Below, piece by piece: positions 17,665 to 26,552 of a DNA stretch of 64,000 nucleotides. The stretch is from Ferdinandcohnia sp047246645 (GTDB taxonomy: Bacteria; Bacillota; Bacilli; Bacillales; Bacillaceae_L). Where the stretch lies: the NCBI RefSeq assembly GCF_047246645.1, contig NZ_JBFOKR010000012.1, positions 62,001 to 126,000 on the forward strand, given 5' to 3'. The notes beneath the pieces were generated by a model. That model worked only from the letters and a program-made list of their open reading frames with translations, did not search any database and was not told the DNA's origin. Position 1 is the stretch's first letter, and each line of letters starts with the position of its first letter. Both the position numbers and the translations under genes were made by a program.

Positions 17665-18343
17665 ATGACAAAAACGATTGTTGAAAAACTAAATCTTACA
17701 AAATATAAGAAAGTAGCCGTTTTAGATTTACCTGAAGGGAGCGACTACTTATCAGGATTACCCAGATACGAAACTAAACTTGAGCCAAATCAATCATATG
17801 ATCTTATTTTTTCGTTCGTATTAAATATGGAATCATTAAAATCAATTGTTGATAAAGTCAAAAGCCAAAACTTTCTTATTCAAAATGGGTACCTTTTGCT
17901 GGCTTATCCTAAAAAGGGAAATAAAAAATATACAAGCTATATACATAGAGATTCACTATTTGAAGGCTTAGGAGCAGACGAAAACGGGTATATTGGGGAA
18001 AGTACAATAAAATTTAATCGAATGGTTGGATTAGACGACGTATTTACGATCGTTGGATTAAAAGAGGATTCAAAAAGCAAAAATGCTACGTCTAGTAAAG
18101 CTAGCTAGTCAGTGTGTTGATGATTATATAAGCTATATACCAGAGATTGAAAAGGATTTAAGTGACGTTCCTGAATTATTAACATTCTATCAAGCCCTTA
18201 CACCTGGGTACCAAAAAGACTGGGCCCGTTATATTTATAGTGCAAAACAAGAATCAACTAAAGAAAAAAGACGTGAAGAAATGAAATTGATTCTAGCTAG
18301 TGGATATAAAAGTAGGGACTTATATCGTAGAAATGCTAATTAA
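17665..18343 (+). pseudogene. DUF3052/YdeI-type protein, split by a 4-bp CTAG duplication
   Basis: Two reading frames together give one protein of a kind common in Bacillus: an N-terminal DUF3052-like domain (17665-18108, MTKTIVEKLN to SSKAS) and a C-terminal YdeI/OmpD-associated-like part (QCVDDYIS to YKSRDLYRR, to 18343). The join lies at CTAGCTAG (18101-18108): removing one CTAG unit makes AAAGCTAGTCAG and a continuous frame of about 224 codons. As it stands, the first frame stops at TAG 18106-18108 and the second can only start at ATG 18083 by overlap. Start 17665 chosen for AGGTGA. It may still make the first domain alone. Confidence 0.75.
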
Positions 18344-18358
18344 ATAAGTAATTAAGTT

Positions 18359-18389
18359 AAGCGATGTTCTATTAGAAATCGCTTTTTAT
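18359..18389 (+). terminator. Rho-independent terminator
   Basis: AAGCGAT (18359-18365) pairs with ATCGCTT (18378-18384), then T residues; downstream of the split YdeI-type gene. Confidence 0.75.
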
Positions 18390-18438
18390 TTGTCGACAGT
18401 ATATAGTCATTAACTTTTAACCAAAAGAAGGGATCACA

Positions 18439-19299
18439 ATGAGTATAATTCTTGCACTTTTAGCAGCACTGTTTGCTTCTTTAACTGCAATACTAGCCAA
18501 AATTGGTATTGAAAATGTTAATTCGAATTTAGCGACAGCCATTCGAACAATTGTTGTGGTTATTATGGCTTTTGTAGTCGTGGTTGTTACAGATCAACTT
18601 AACACTGTATTTTTAGTTTCAAATCAGGCGCTGCTTTACATTTTCTTATCAGGGATTGCAACAGGTCTCTCTTGGTTATTTTTCTTTAAAGCATTAGCAA
18701 TGGGAGACGTTTCAAAAGTAGTCCCTATTGATAAATCAAGCGTAGTTCTTACGATTGTTTTATCCTTTATGGTATTAGGAGAACCGCTTGACACTTTTGT
18801 AATTACCGGAGGAGCAATTATAGCGTTGGGGACATTTGTCCTGATAGGTAAAAGTGAAGAAAACAAACGATTTACAGGATCACAAGTGTATATTTTATAT
18901 GCCATTTTAGGTGCAGTATTCGCAGCCTTAACCTCGATTTTAGCAAAGTTAGGATTAGAGGATGTTGATTCCATTTTAGCAACCTTTTTACGTACAATTG
19001 TTATTTTACTTTTTGCATGGGCCATCGTATTTTTTCAGAAAACCTTTAAACAAATGAAACAGATCACAAAAAAAGGATACATCTTTTTAATTTTATCTGG
19101 TGTTGCAACAGGTTTGTCGTGGTTATGCTATTTTGCTGCACTTGCAATCGGAAAAGTATCAATAGTTGCACCCATTGATAAATTCAGTGTGGTACTAACC
19201 ATTGTGCTCAGTTTCCTCATCCTAAAAGAGAAGGCAACGAAGCATGTGATTATTGGTGGAATTATAATTACTGTCGGGACAATTTTCCTTATTTTATAG
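18439..19299 (+). CDS. EamA/DMT family permease
   Basis: 286 residues with ten membrane helices in two homologous five-helix halves. The repeat is plain: LLAALFASLTAILAKIGIENV (first half) matches LGAVFAALTSILAKLGLEDV (second), and VVPIDKSSVVLTIVLSF matches VAPIDKFSVVLTIVLSF. Drug/metabolite transporters of this type export small metabolites or amino acids; the substrate is unknown. GAAGGGATC supplies the ribosome binding site. Monocistronic. Confidence 0.88.
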   Translation: MSIILALLAALFASLTAILAKIGIENVNSNLATAIRTIVVVIMAFVVVVVTDQLNTVFLVSNQALLYIFLSGIATGLSWLFFFKALAMGDVSKVVPIDKSSVVLTIVLSFMVLGEPLDTFVITGGAIIALGTFVLIGKSEENKRFTGSQVYILYAILGAVFAALTSILAKLGLEDVDSILATFLRTIVILLFAWAIVFFQKTFKQMKQITKKGYIFLILSGVATGLSWLCYFAALAIGKVSIVAPIDKFSVVLTIVLSFLILKEKATKHVIIGGIIITVGTIFLIL

Positions 19300-19412
19300 T
19301 GAATTTTTTAATTGTAATTGTTGAGTGGACTACGAACGTAGGAATGAGTTACCTTTTACAGAATAAACTTAAGTAACACTATGATTTTTTCTTAAAAGGA
19401 AGGGGACAGCTT

Positions 19413-19715
19413 ATGAATAAAAGAGAAATTTTCACCCTGCCAGCTCAAGGAAACTCAATAACTGAGATTGATGTTAAAAAGATGCAGATTCGTGTAACAA
19501 AGGACTTCAAGAGGTTTTTTCCTAAGACAAATTGTAAATTAACGGTGTTTATTAATGGGACACCTTATGTTACATCATTTAGATACAGAGAAGGACGCTC
19601 ACATATTTGGTATCTGGGAAAAGAAATTGCTAACAAAATACAACTAAAACCAGGTTCTGAAGTTGTTATTCGGAAATACCCCGATTCAAAATTCGAAATA
19701 GTAGCGAAGGAATAG
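19413..19715 (+). CDS. Hypothetical protein, beta-rich, possibly nucleic-acid binding
   Basis: 100 residues, basic, with alternating short strands: ITEIDVKKMQIRVTKDF, CKLTVFINGTPYVTSFRYR, SHIWYLGKEIANKIQLKPGSEVVIRKY. The final IQLKPGSEVVIRK segment resembles the closing strands of DNA-binding pseudobarrels (EcoRII-N/B3 or AbrB-like folds), but this is a weak visual resemblance and I do not recognise a family. Strong AAGGAAGGGG site. It stands alone between terminators, so neighbours give no clue. Confidence 0.7.
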   Translation: MNKREIFTLPAQGNSITEIDVKKMQIRVTKDFKRFFPKTNCKLTVFINGTPYVTSFRYREGRSHIWYLGKEIANKIQLKPGSEVVIRKYPDSKFEIVAKE

Positions 19716-19757
19716 AAACTCATATACATTTAAAAGTGAATAAACCAGATACAAAAG

Positions 19758-19792
19758 CAGTGTATTTCTAGTAGAAATAACACTGTTTTTTT
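19758..19792 (+). terminator. Rho-independent terminator
   Basis: CAGTGT / ACACTG with inner ATTTC / GAAAT pairing, then seven T residues. Confidence 0.85.
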
Positions 19793-19923
19793 GCGATTTT
19801 ACGAGTGATTTTATGGTAAAATTAGTAAACTGGAGCAAAGTAAATAACTAATAAAGAAAAGTACTATTTTTATATAAGGATATAATCCTGAAAGAGCACT
19901 GATATAAGAAGGGAGGAGGTTTC

Positions 19924-20469
19924 ATCAAATCAAGTAAACTAATAAAATATACAGTTGTTTTACTATTAATTGCTTCTGTCGGGTTTAACTATGTTCAATA
20001 TCAAAAAAACAAAGACTTTAAGCTTTCTATGGGATCAAAGTATCAGACAACCGTTAGAAATACTATTTTTGACTTAGAAAGCCCAGCCAGCTTTTGGATA
20101 GAAGAACTGAAAAAGAAAAACGGAGATGTCCTAATAGAAAGATTTATTGGAGAGTTAATTAGTAATGCACATAACTTTACAGAAATGGGATCAGAATTAA
20201 GGATTATTGGTGATCAACTTTTGTATTTATCTAGTTTATATGCAGACTTAAGAACAGCAATTAATAATGTAGATAACGACGGAATTGTTAAACTTAACAG
20301 GCAAATAGAAGTACATCGGAATTTTATCATTTATATATTGAAGAAAACAGATAACACGATAGGTGAGAATCAATTGGTGTGGTATAAGGAACTATCTAAC
20401 TATGACTCAAAAACTTCAAACCTATTTATGAAAGAATTAAAAGAATTTGAAAGGAACAAGGAAGATTAG
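19924..20469 (+). CDS. Hypothetical membrane-anchored helical protein with an apparent ATC start
   Basis: Read from 19924 the protein is 181 residues: an N-terminal anchor (KYTVVLLLIASVGFNYV, about residues 7-23) and an all-helical extracytoplasmic domain. The first in-frame ATG is only at 20029, after the anchor and with no ribosome binding site. A very strong GGGAGGAGG lies four bases before ATC at 19924, where ATG AAA TCA would be normal. Either ATC initiates, or the start codon has been lost by one G-to-C change and the gene is failing. No family is recognised. Confidence 0.6.
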   Translation: MKSSKLIKYTVVLLLIASVGFNYVQYQKNKDFKLSMGSKYQTTVRNTIFDLESPASFWIEELKKKNGDVLIERFIGELISNAHNFTEMGSELRIIGDQLLYLSSLYADLRTAINNVDNDGIVKLNRQIEVHRNFIIYILKKTDNTIGENQLVWYKELSNYDSKTSNLFMKELKEFERNKED

Positions 20470-20492
20470 AGGATAACAAGCACATATTAAAA

Positions 20493-20524
20493 AAGGTCAA
20501 CCAGAAGTATATGGCTGACCTTAG
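20493..20524. terminator. Terminator between convergent genes
   Basis: 11-bp stem AAGGTCAACCA / TGGCTGACCTT. The single odd pair is a G-U on the minus strand and A-C on plus, so it best serves the minus-strand MFS gene, which also has an A-run here giving U residues. Confidence 0.75.
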
Positions 20525-20537
20525 ACGAACAAGTAAT

Positions 20538-21857
20538 TTAAGCAGGTGCTTTGAATATCTTTTTTCGGTTATTCTTTTCAAAATAGAAAACAACAACTAA
20601 GAACGAAATTCCACCAATTATCCGAAATACAGAAGAGATTGACATTGCTTTTATCATACCAACATATTCAAGTAAAAATACACCAATTTGAGGTGCGATA
20701 AACCCGATTAAAGCAATTAACAAATTATAGTTTGCTAGATAAGAAGTACGATTTTCATTTGGTGACACTGCCAGCAACTGATTAAATAAAAGCAAAGTGG
20801 TCCCTGAAACAAATAAACCGGTCCATAAATTTGATAACGCCAAGATATATAAATTGGTTGTCATTACAGTTATGATTGGAGCTGTAGCCATCCCAATTGA
20901 ACAGATAAAGAGCATTGTTGAATTCCCCCATTTATCTGCCGTTTTTCCCCACCAGGTGTAACTGACAATTTGTGCAATCTGATTTGCTACAGTAAATATA
21001 CTAAGCCATAAAGCTGTGGCATGGGCATCATTTATCTGATAGAGAGAAAACAGCGGCCATGCCATTTGCCATCCAAAATTAAATAATACTGCACACACTA
21101 TAAAATATAAGTAGGGTTTATGTTTAACTGTTGCTGCTAAACCTTTGAAAATATTCGGTTGGACCAGTTCTTGTTTTTGCTTATGCTCGATATGTCTCAT
21201 TAAATAATAAACTTCTAAAATACCAAAGATAAAACCGACAAAAAGAAGAAGTTGATATGGAAAAGGGTTACTTTTCTCAAATTGATTCAAGTATATACCT
21301 GCAGCAAATGTAATAATCATCCCCACAATGGTTAATACCCGATTTCTCCTACTAAAAAATTGTCCTCTGCGATCATCCGGAATTAAATCACCTATGAGTG
21401 ACTGCCACGATAAAGTTGCCAGTGCATTCGGTAAATTCATCATTGCAATGATCACGACTAACAGCCACGCTTGATTTGATACCTGAATAAGCGGAACAAA
21501 AAGAAGAAGCATAAAGAGAAATCTTGCTGCAAATATATTAATACTTGTAAATCTTTTCTTAGATTCAAGACGGTTAATCCAATAAGCGCCCGGAATCATT
21601 GAGAGTAACATCATGATAGATGGCATTGAACTAATAAGACCTATTTGTGCATTTGATGCATGTAAAACTTGAATAGCAAATAAGGGTATAAAACCATTAA
21701 TAAAGCTTTGGACGACAATGGAGGTAGCACCATTGTAGATACTAAATTTTTCATTCCACTTAATTTCCTCAGATGAATATTTCATCAAGATGTCAGCTTC
21801 TTTCAGCATATACTTAGAGACACGAAATGTATCTAGATGAAATGATTTTACTCTCAT
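20538..21857 (-). CDS. MFS transporter
   Basis: 439 residues with twelve predicted helices; the loop after helix 2 (WINRLESKKR, about 93-102) and the mid-protein DLIPDDRRGQFFSRRNR loop are typical of an MFS subfamily common in Bacillus. The cytoplasmic N-terminus has a long polar lead (residues 1-40). No ribosome binding site is obvious before the ATG at 21857. Substrate unknown. It diverges from the homing-endonuclease remnant. Confidence 0.85.
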   Translation of the reverse strand: MRVKSFHLDTFRVSKYMLKEADILMKYSSEEIKWNEKFSIYNGATSIVVQSFINGFIPLFAIQVLHASNAQIGLISSMPSIMMLLSMIPGAYWINRLESKKRFTSINIFAARFLFMLLLFVPLIQVSNQAWLLVVIIAMMNLPNALATLSWQSLIGDLIPDDRRGQFFSRRNRVLTIVGMIITFAAGIYLNQFEKSNPFPYQLLLFVGFIFGILEVYYLMRHIEHKQKQELVQPNIFKGLAATVKHKPYLYFIVCAVLFNFGWQMAWPLFSLYQINDAHATALWLSIFTVANQIAQIVSYTWWGKTADKWGNSTMLFICSIGMATAPIITVMTTNLYILALSNLWTGLFVSGTTLLLFNQLLAVSPNENRTSYLANYNLLIALIGFIAPQIGVFLLEYVGMIKAMSISSVFRIIGGISFLVVVFYFEKNNRKKIFKAPA

Positions 21858-21942
21858 AGCGATAGAGTTTCAAGATAATTTTTTGTTACTTTTTGAGGAT
21901 TCTAACTTTTTGTTATTACATGCGGCTTTCACTTGAAAACAA

Positions 21943-21983
21943 GAACAAATATTCGAATAATAGAAATATAGAACAAATGTTCT
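21943..21983. promoter_or_regulatory. LexA-box-like sites upstream of the homing endonuclease remnant
   Basis: AGAACAAATGTTCT at 21970-21983 keeps the GAAC-N4-GTTC core of the Gram-positive LexA box (CGAACRNRYGTTYG) but has A and T in place of the outer C and G. A weaker GAACAAATATTC lies at 21943-21954. Compare CGAACAAATGTTTT in front of lexA in this window. Functional binding is inferred. Confidence 0.4.
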
Positions 21984-22009
21984 TTTGTCGATAAAAAGGG
22001 GTGAATTCA

Positions 22010-22929
22010 ATGGCTAGAAGCGACACTAGAAAGAAAAGAAAACGCACCCTAGAATTTGAAGAAATCTTCAGGTTATATCAAGAAGGAAAGGAAACTTCTG
22101 AGATAGCAGAGTTAGCCAATGTAAGCGCGAGGTATATACGTAAAGTACTTAACAACAATAATATCGAAATGAGGCCATTTGGAAGCTGGAAAACTCCAAT
22201 ACAGCCTAAATGAAGATTATTTCAAATATTGGTCTAATAACATGGCATATATTTTAGGATTTATTGTTGCAGATGGTTGTATATGAATTAGGTTCTAATC
22301 AACCATTACAAAAAAATGAGAAAACTGGAGTTTATTTATTAAACCTTAATAGCAAGGTATTAAAGGATGATTTAATAAACATCCATGGAATAACTCCAAA
22401 CAAATCTTCAACTGTGTTGTTTCCTTTCGTACCAGATGCGTATTTATCTCACTTTATAAGAGGGTATTTTGATGGGGATGGGAATATAAATTATCAGAAA
22501 TATGTAGTTAGTTTTGTTGGTGGTTCTTTTGAATTTATGAACGCTCTATATGAGTTATTAAGAAACAAAGGGTTTAACCCCCAAATTATTAAAAGGCAGA
22601 ACTACTATAGAGTCATTATTTCCGACAGATTAACCATACAACTATTTGCACAATGGATCTATACAAATGGGAATCTTTATTTAAATCGAAAACTCTCTAA
22701 CTTTTTGCAAGAACAACATCCTAAAAGCGAATTAGTAGATAGGAAGCATAAAAGAACTAAACATGCTGTTTCATTACGGAAAAAGAACTTCCTAAAAGAA
22801 TACCAGCAATCAAGTTGTTTAGAGACTTCATGCGCTGCAATAGGAATTAAACAATCAACTTTTTACAAATGGTGTAAAGCAGATGAAAACTTCCATAAAA
22901 TATTTAATGACCTACAAAGTGAAGAGTAG
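22010..22929 (+). pseudogene. LAGLIDADG homing endonuclease with flanking HTH domains, frameshifted
   Basis: Three frames together give one protein. 22010-22213: HTH segment (EIAELANVSARYIRKVL). Just after its stop, the +1 frame reads NEDYFKYWSNNMAYILGFIVADGCI, containing the first LAGLIDADG helix; it stops at TGA near 22283. From 22264 the third frame continues ELGSNQP through SHFIRGYFDGDGNI, the second LAGLIDADG helix with its catalytic Asp, and ends in a second HTH-like segment (SCAAIGIKQSTFYKWCK). Two frameshifts, near 22205 and 22280, break the gene. No intron or intein host is seen around it, so it was free-standing. Start chosen at ATG 22010 for AGGGGTGA. Confidence 0.75.
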
Positions 22930-23182
22930 AGGGCGTTTATTTCACCCTTGCTCTTTTTTTAAAAAAAAATTAGGTTTACATAATATTTATTCTAGGCACT
23001 TAGTTCAAAACAAGAAAATGAACACTAAATATACAGCACACCTATGATATACTCAAAATAAAACAAAATTCAATAATTGATTATTATAAGTATCCAATCA
23101 TATATGTAGTTAATATTTATGTAGATACTTTATACTTTCGCTGCTATCAAATAACCAACTTTAAAGCCAGGAGTTGATACCA

Positions 23183-23524
23183 ATGCCTTACCAAAGCAAA
23201 ATTCGCGCATCTAACCCTGATCGTGTAACGCGTAATACGACAGTTAGCCAGGCATTATTAGATAAAATTAAATTACTTGCAAAAAACAAGCAAATCTCAT
23301 TCAATCAATTGCTTGCTGATGGAATTGATTATGTACTAAAAACGTATAAAAAAACTGCTGATTTTAAAGCTCCAGACAAACCGAATGACCGAGTTCAAAT
23401 GGGAACGACGTTTAGTGAAAATCAATATAATCAACTAAAGAACCGTGCTAGATCATTACGCACCCACACAAACACACTATTAGAAGTTGGAATGGAATAT
23501 GTTATTAATAAACACAAAAATTAA
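23183..23524 (+). CDS. Tandem ribbon-helix-helix protein
   Basis: 113 residues made of two similar halves: RNTTVSQALLDKIKLLAK...FNQLLADGIDYVLKTYKK (about 18-57) and RVQMGTTFSENQYNQLKNRA...TNTLLEVGMEYVINKHK (about 72-112). Each has the beta-alpha-alpha pattern of Arc/MetJ-type repressors, so one chain could form a pseudo-dimer DNA binder. AGGAG lies nine bases before the ATG at 23183; an in-frame TTG at 23174 overlaps that site. The 250-bp AT-rich gap upstream holds nothing else I can name. Target unknown. Confidence 0.7.
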   Translation: MPYQSKIRASNPDRVTRNTTVSQALLDKIKLLAKNKQISFNQLLADGIDYVLKTYKKTADFKAPDKPNDRVQMGTTFSENQYNQLKNRARSLRTHTNTLLEVGMEYVINKHKN

Positions 23525-23596
23525 TATCTCTACCTCCTTCCATAATTCTTTAGATTAGTTTACATAATATAGTTATGGTTGACTTTAATTCCATTT

Positions 23597-23881
23597 TTAA
23601 CTTTCTTTCAACCCTTCCTTTATAAATCTCAACTCCTCTAGCAGCTGATTCATTTCTTCGCTGCTTACTCTCACAGGAATTTGATCATTAATCGTAATAA
23701 AGTGCTCTTGTCCCCCATTTTCTAACTCATCCCTTAGGTATGTACAAATAGCCTCTATCCTCTTCTTACTAATTACTGATTGTGTTTTGATATGTTTGAA
23801 TTGAGTTAATATGTATTGATTATCCTCTATTTCACCCATAATGAGCTTATTATTGTCATTGAAATTATTAAAACTCTCCAT
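23597..23881 (-). CDS. Hypothetical protein, 94 aa
   Basis: 94 residues, acidic and helical: HIKTQSVISKKRIEAICTYLRDELENGGQ and a C-terminal SSEEMNQLLEELRFIKEGLKES helix around a short strand region (EHFITINDQIPVRV). It has the look of a small cytosolic regulator, but I recognise no family. GGAGGG lies seven bases before the ATG. It diverges from the alaX gene. Confidence 0.65.
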   Translation of the reverse strand: MESFNNFNDNNKLIMGEIEDNQYILTQFKHIKTQSVISKKRIEAICTYLRDELENGGQEHFITINDQIPVRVSSEEMNQLLEELRFIKEGLKES

Positions 23882-24023
23882 AACAATTCCCTCCAGTTTA
23901 CTATTAGCTGCCCCTCTTCTCTATTTAGTATGTCAACAACAAAAACGATTTATTTGAAAATTACCATTCTTTTTAGTATGTTTTATTTATGCATATGCAT
24001 AGGAAACCGAAAGGATCGAGAAC

Positions 24024-25202
24024 ATGACAAAGAAATTGTATTATGATTCAGCATATCTTACACAGTGGACTACCACCATTAAAAGTATCATCAAACAAGA
24101 AGACCATTACCTTGTAACCCTTGAAGAAACTGCATTTTATCCTGAAGGCGGTGGACAACCTTCTGATGCAGGATTAATAGGAAATATAGAGGTTCTAGAT
24201 GTTTATACGGAAAATGGTGAAGTGTATCATAAACTCCCCCATCCACCTGCATCTCAAACTGTAGAATGTAGAATTGATTGGAATCGCAGATTTGACCATA
24301 TGCAGCAACATACTGGTCAGCACCTACTTTCTGCTGTCTGCATCGACTTATACGATGCACATACTTCTAGCTTTCACTTAGGAAAAGAGATTGTATCGAT
24401 CGATTTAAGCATTCCTGAACTTACAGAAGAGCAGCTTTTACATATTGAAAAACAGGTAAATCAATTTATATTTGAAAATCGCGAGTTAAAAACATATTTC
24501 GTAACAAAAGAAGAAGCTAAATCACTTCCCCTTCGCAAACAGCCAGAAGTTGAAGGTGACTTAAGAATTGTGGAGATAGAAGGAATTGATACCTCAGCAT
24601 GTGCAGGAACACATGTAACAAGAACTGGTGAACTTGGATTGTTGAAGCTACTTAAGACAGAAAAAAGCAAAGGAAACACAAGGGTTTATTTTATCTATGG
24701 TCTTCGTGCATTACAAGACTACCAAGCATCACACTCAGTAATCACAACGATTGCTACTAAATATAGTACAAATCGAGAGGGTTTACTAGAGAAACTCTCC
24801 AAAATGGAATTAGAAAGCAAACAACAACAAAAGGAAATCGATACCCTTAAGGATGAATTAAATCGATTTAAAGCTATGGAACTCATTCAAAACCATAGCG
24901 AACCAATTATTACTGAAACCTTCAATGACAAAACTGTAAAAGAACTCCAAGGAATTGCTAAGCAAATTACGGACCAAACAAATAATATTGTTATTTTGAC
25001 TACAACTCTTGAAAACAAGCTCCTCCTTGCTCAAAATGGCACCCATCCGCTTCATTGTGGCCAGATCTTTAAGCAGGAACTCCAGAACTATAATGGTAAG
25101 GGTGGTGGAAATAACACCTCTGCTCAAGCAGCTTTTCAGCAAGAACAAGATTTAAAAGAGTTTCAAGGTTTCTTACTGAATCACATTAAGGCAATACAAT
25201 AA
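24024..25202 (+). CDS. Alanyl-tRNA editing protein (AlaX long form, DHHA1-containing)
   Basis: 392 residues, the size of AlaX-L. The editing-site metal ligands are all visible: HTGQH (His96, His100) and CAGTH (Cys193, His197). A coiled coil (about 250-285) leads to a C-terminal DHHA1-like domain with the NGKGGGNNTSAQAAFQ motif. It hydrolyses Ser-tRNA(Ala) or Gly-tRNA(Ala) in trans. Preceded by AAAGGATC. Shares a terminator with the convergent AI-2E gene. Confidence 0.93.
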   Translation: MTKKLYYDSAYLTQWTTTIKSIIKQEDHYLVTLEETAFYPEGGGQPSDAGLIGNIEVLDVYTENGEVYHKLPHPPASQTVECRIDWNRRFDHMQQHTGQHLLSAVCIDLYDAHTSSFHLGKEIVSIDLSIPELTEEQLLHIEKQVNQFIFENRELKTYFVTKEEAKSLPLRKQPEVEGDLRIVEIEGIDTSACAGTHVTRTGELGLLKLLKTEKSKGNTRVYFIYGLRALQDYQASHSVITTIATKYSTNREGLLEKLSKMELESKQQQKEIDTLKDELNRFKAMELIQNHSEPIITETFNDKTVKELQGIAKQITDQTNNIVILTTTLENKLLLAQNGTHPLHCGQIFKQELQNYNGKGGGNNTSAQAAFQQEQDLKEFQGFLLNHIKAIQ

Positions 25203-25237
25203 AAATTCCCAGATTAAGTCCCGGGGTAATTTCTAAA

Positions 25238-25269
25238 ATAAAAAAGCTACCAACAGGTAGCTTTTTTGG
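25238..25269. terminator. Bidirectional terminator
   Basis: Perfect 12-bp stem (25240-25251 with 25256-25267), loop AACA, with A6 and T6 flanks; shared by the alaX-type gene and the AI-2E family gene. Confidence 0.93.
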
Positions 25270-26331
25270 TTATTCTTCAACTTTGTCAGATTTAAAACTC
25301 AAATTAATAACTCCTGCTTTGGATAGCGAATCATACATAATCACAACAAGTGGTCCTACTAATAAGCCTACAATACCTATAATCTTAAACCCTAGATACA
25401 TACTAATTAGAGACGCCAACGCACTTATACCAAAACTTGTGGAATATACTTTAGGTTCAATGATTTTTCTTATAACGGTAATTAACACGAATAATATTAG
25501 CAAGCCGACTCCGAGCTTGGTATTACCATTAATTAATACAAAGACTGCCCATGGAACGATAAACGAACCGGTACCCAAAATAGGCAACAAATCTACTAAA
25601 ACAATTAGTAATGATAATACAATTAAATAGTTTACATCCAAAATCCAGAGCCCTATATATGTAATAATAAATGTGACACCACTAAGAACAAGTTGGGCTT
25701 TAAAGAAACCTACAAAAATCTTTTTAAGTTGAGTTGTTACAATCTTTACTTTTTCAATTGTACTATCTTCAAGTATTTCTTTTAATTTACGCTTTATATC
25801 AGGTACCTCATTCATAAATAAAAATGCAGCAACAAGATAAACGATAAGTTCTAATAATAATTCAGGAATGCTTGATACGAAACCAAAGGTTCCTTCCGTA
25901 ATATTTTTAGCAAACACTATCACAAGATCTTGTAATGAATAAAGCGCATTATTTATAGAGGAGATTACTTCTGACGGTAGATCTTCAAAATAATTCTCTA
26001 GTTTTTCAAAGGTGGCTATAATCTCATCGGTATTAATATTTGAGATATAAAAAGGAATATTTTTAACTACGGTTATTAACTGATTGATAATAACATTAAC
26101 CAGCACATAGCCTAAGATAATTAGAAAAACTAAGAAAATAACAAAGGTTACCGTAACCGAGTATATACGTTTAAATTTATATCTAGTAATTAATAAATTA
26201 ATAATAGGCTCTAACATGAGAGCAGTTAAAAAGGCTAAAATAAGTGAAACAGACATCGGTAATAAATAGATTATTGCAATAACCGCAAGAGCAAGGAGTA
26301 TATTCTTTTTATTTACATATTTTTTTATCAT
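25270..26331 (-). CDS. AI-2E family transporter (YtvI/YdbI-like)
   Basis: 353 residues, about eight membrane helices with a large soluble loop between helices 3 and 4 (residues about 85-140), as in the AI-2E/PerM family. The typical VDLLPILGTGSFIVPW and PKVYSTSFGISAL motifs are present. Some members are sporulation membrane proteins, others Na+(Li+)/H+ antiporters; which applies is not visible. Preceded by GGGTAGG. Confidence 0.88.
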   Translation of the reverse strand: MIKKYVNKKNILLALAVIAIIYLLPMSVSLILAFLTALMLEPIINLLITRYKFKRIYSVTVTFVIFLVFLIILGYVLVNVIINQLITVVKNIPFYISNINTDEIIATFEKLENYFEDLPSEVISSINNALYSLQDLVIVFAKNITEGTFGFVSSIPELLLELIVYLVAAFLFMNEVPDIKRKLKEILEDSTIEKVKIVTTQLKKIFVGFFKAQLVLSGVTFIITYIGLWILDVNYLIVLSLLIVLVDLLPILGTGSFIVPWAVFVLINGNTKLGVGLLILFVLITVIRKIIEPKVYSTSFGISALASLISMYLGFKIIGIVGLLVGPLVVIMYDSLSKAGVINLSFKSDKVEE

Positions 26332-26512
26332 TTACTTATTTTACCTACCCTCTACTGAAAAATCCGTTCAGTATATATACTTATTATTGTACAGTAAAGT
26401 AGGCGTATTTAAAATATAAATATTTTTCTAATAAAGGTTTTATCCCTATACTAAAGCACGATTATCACATTTCTGCTATATTCAATTAATAAACAGGTCT
26501 CTTTACATAAGA

Positions 26513-26546
26513 AAACAGCTACTGACTAGTATCAGTAGCTGTCTTT
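26513..26546 (-). terminator. Rho-independent terminator of parEC
   Basis: Perfect 11-bp stem ACAGCTACTGA / TCAGTAGCTGT with an A-run on the plus strand, giving U residues in the minus-strand transcript. Confidence 0.9.
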
Positions 26547-26552
26547 TTGAAG

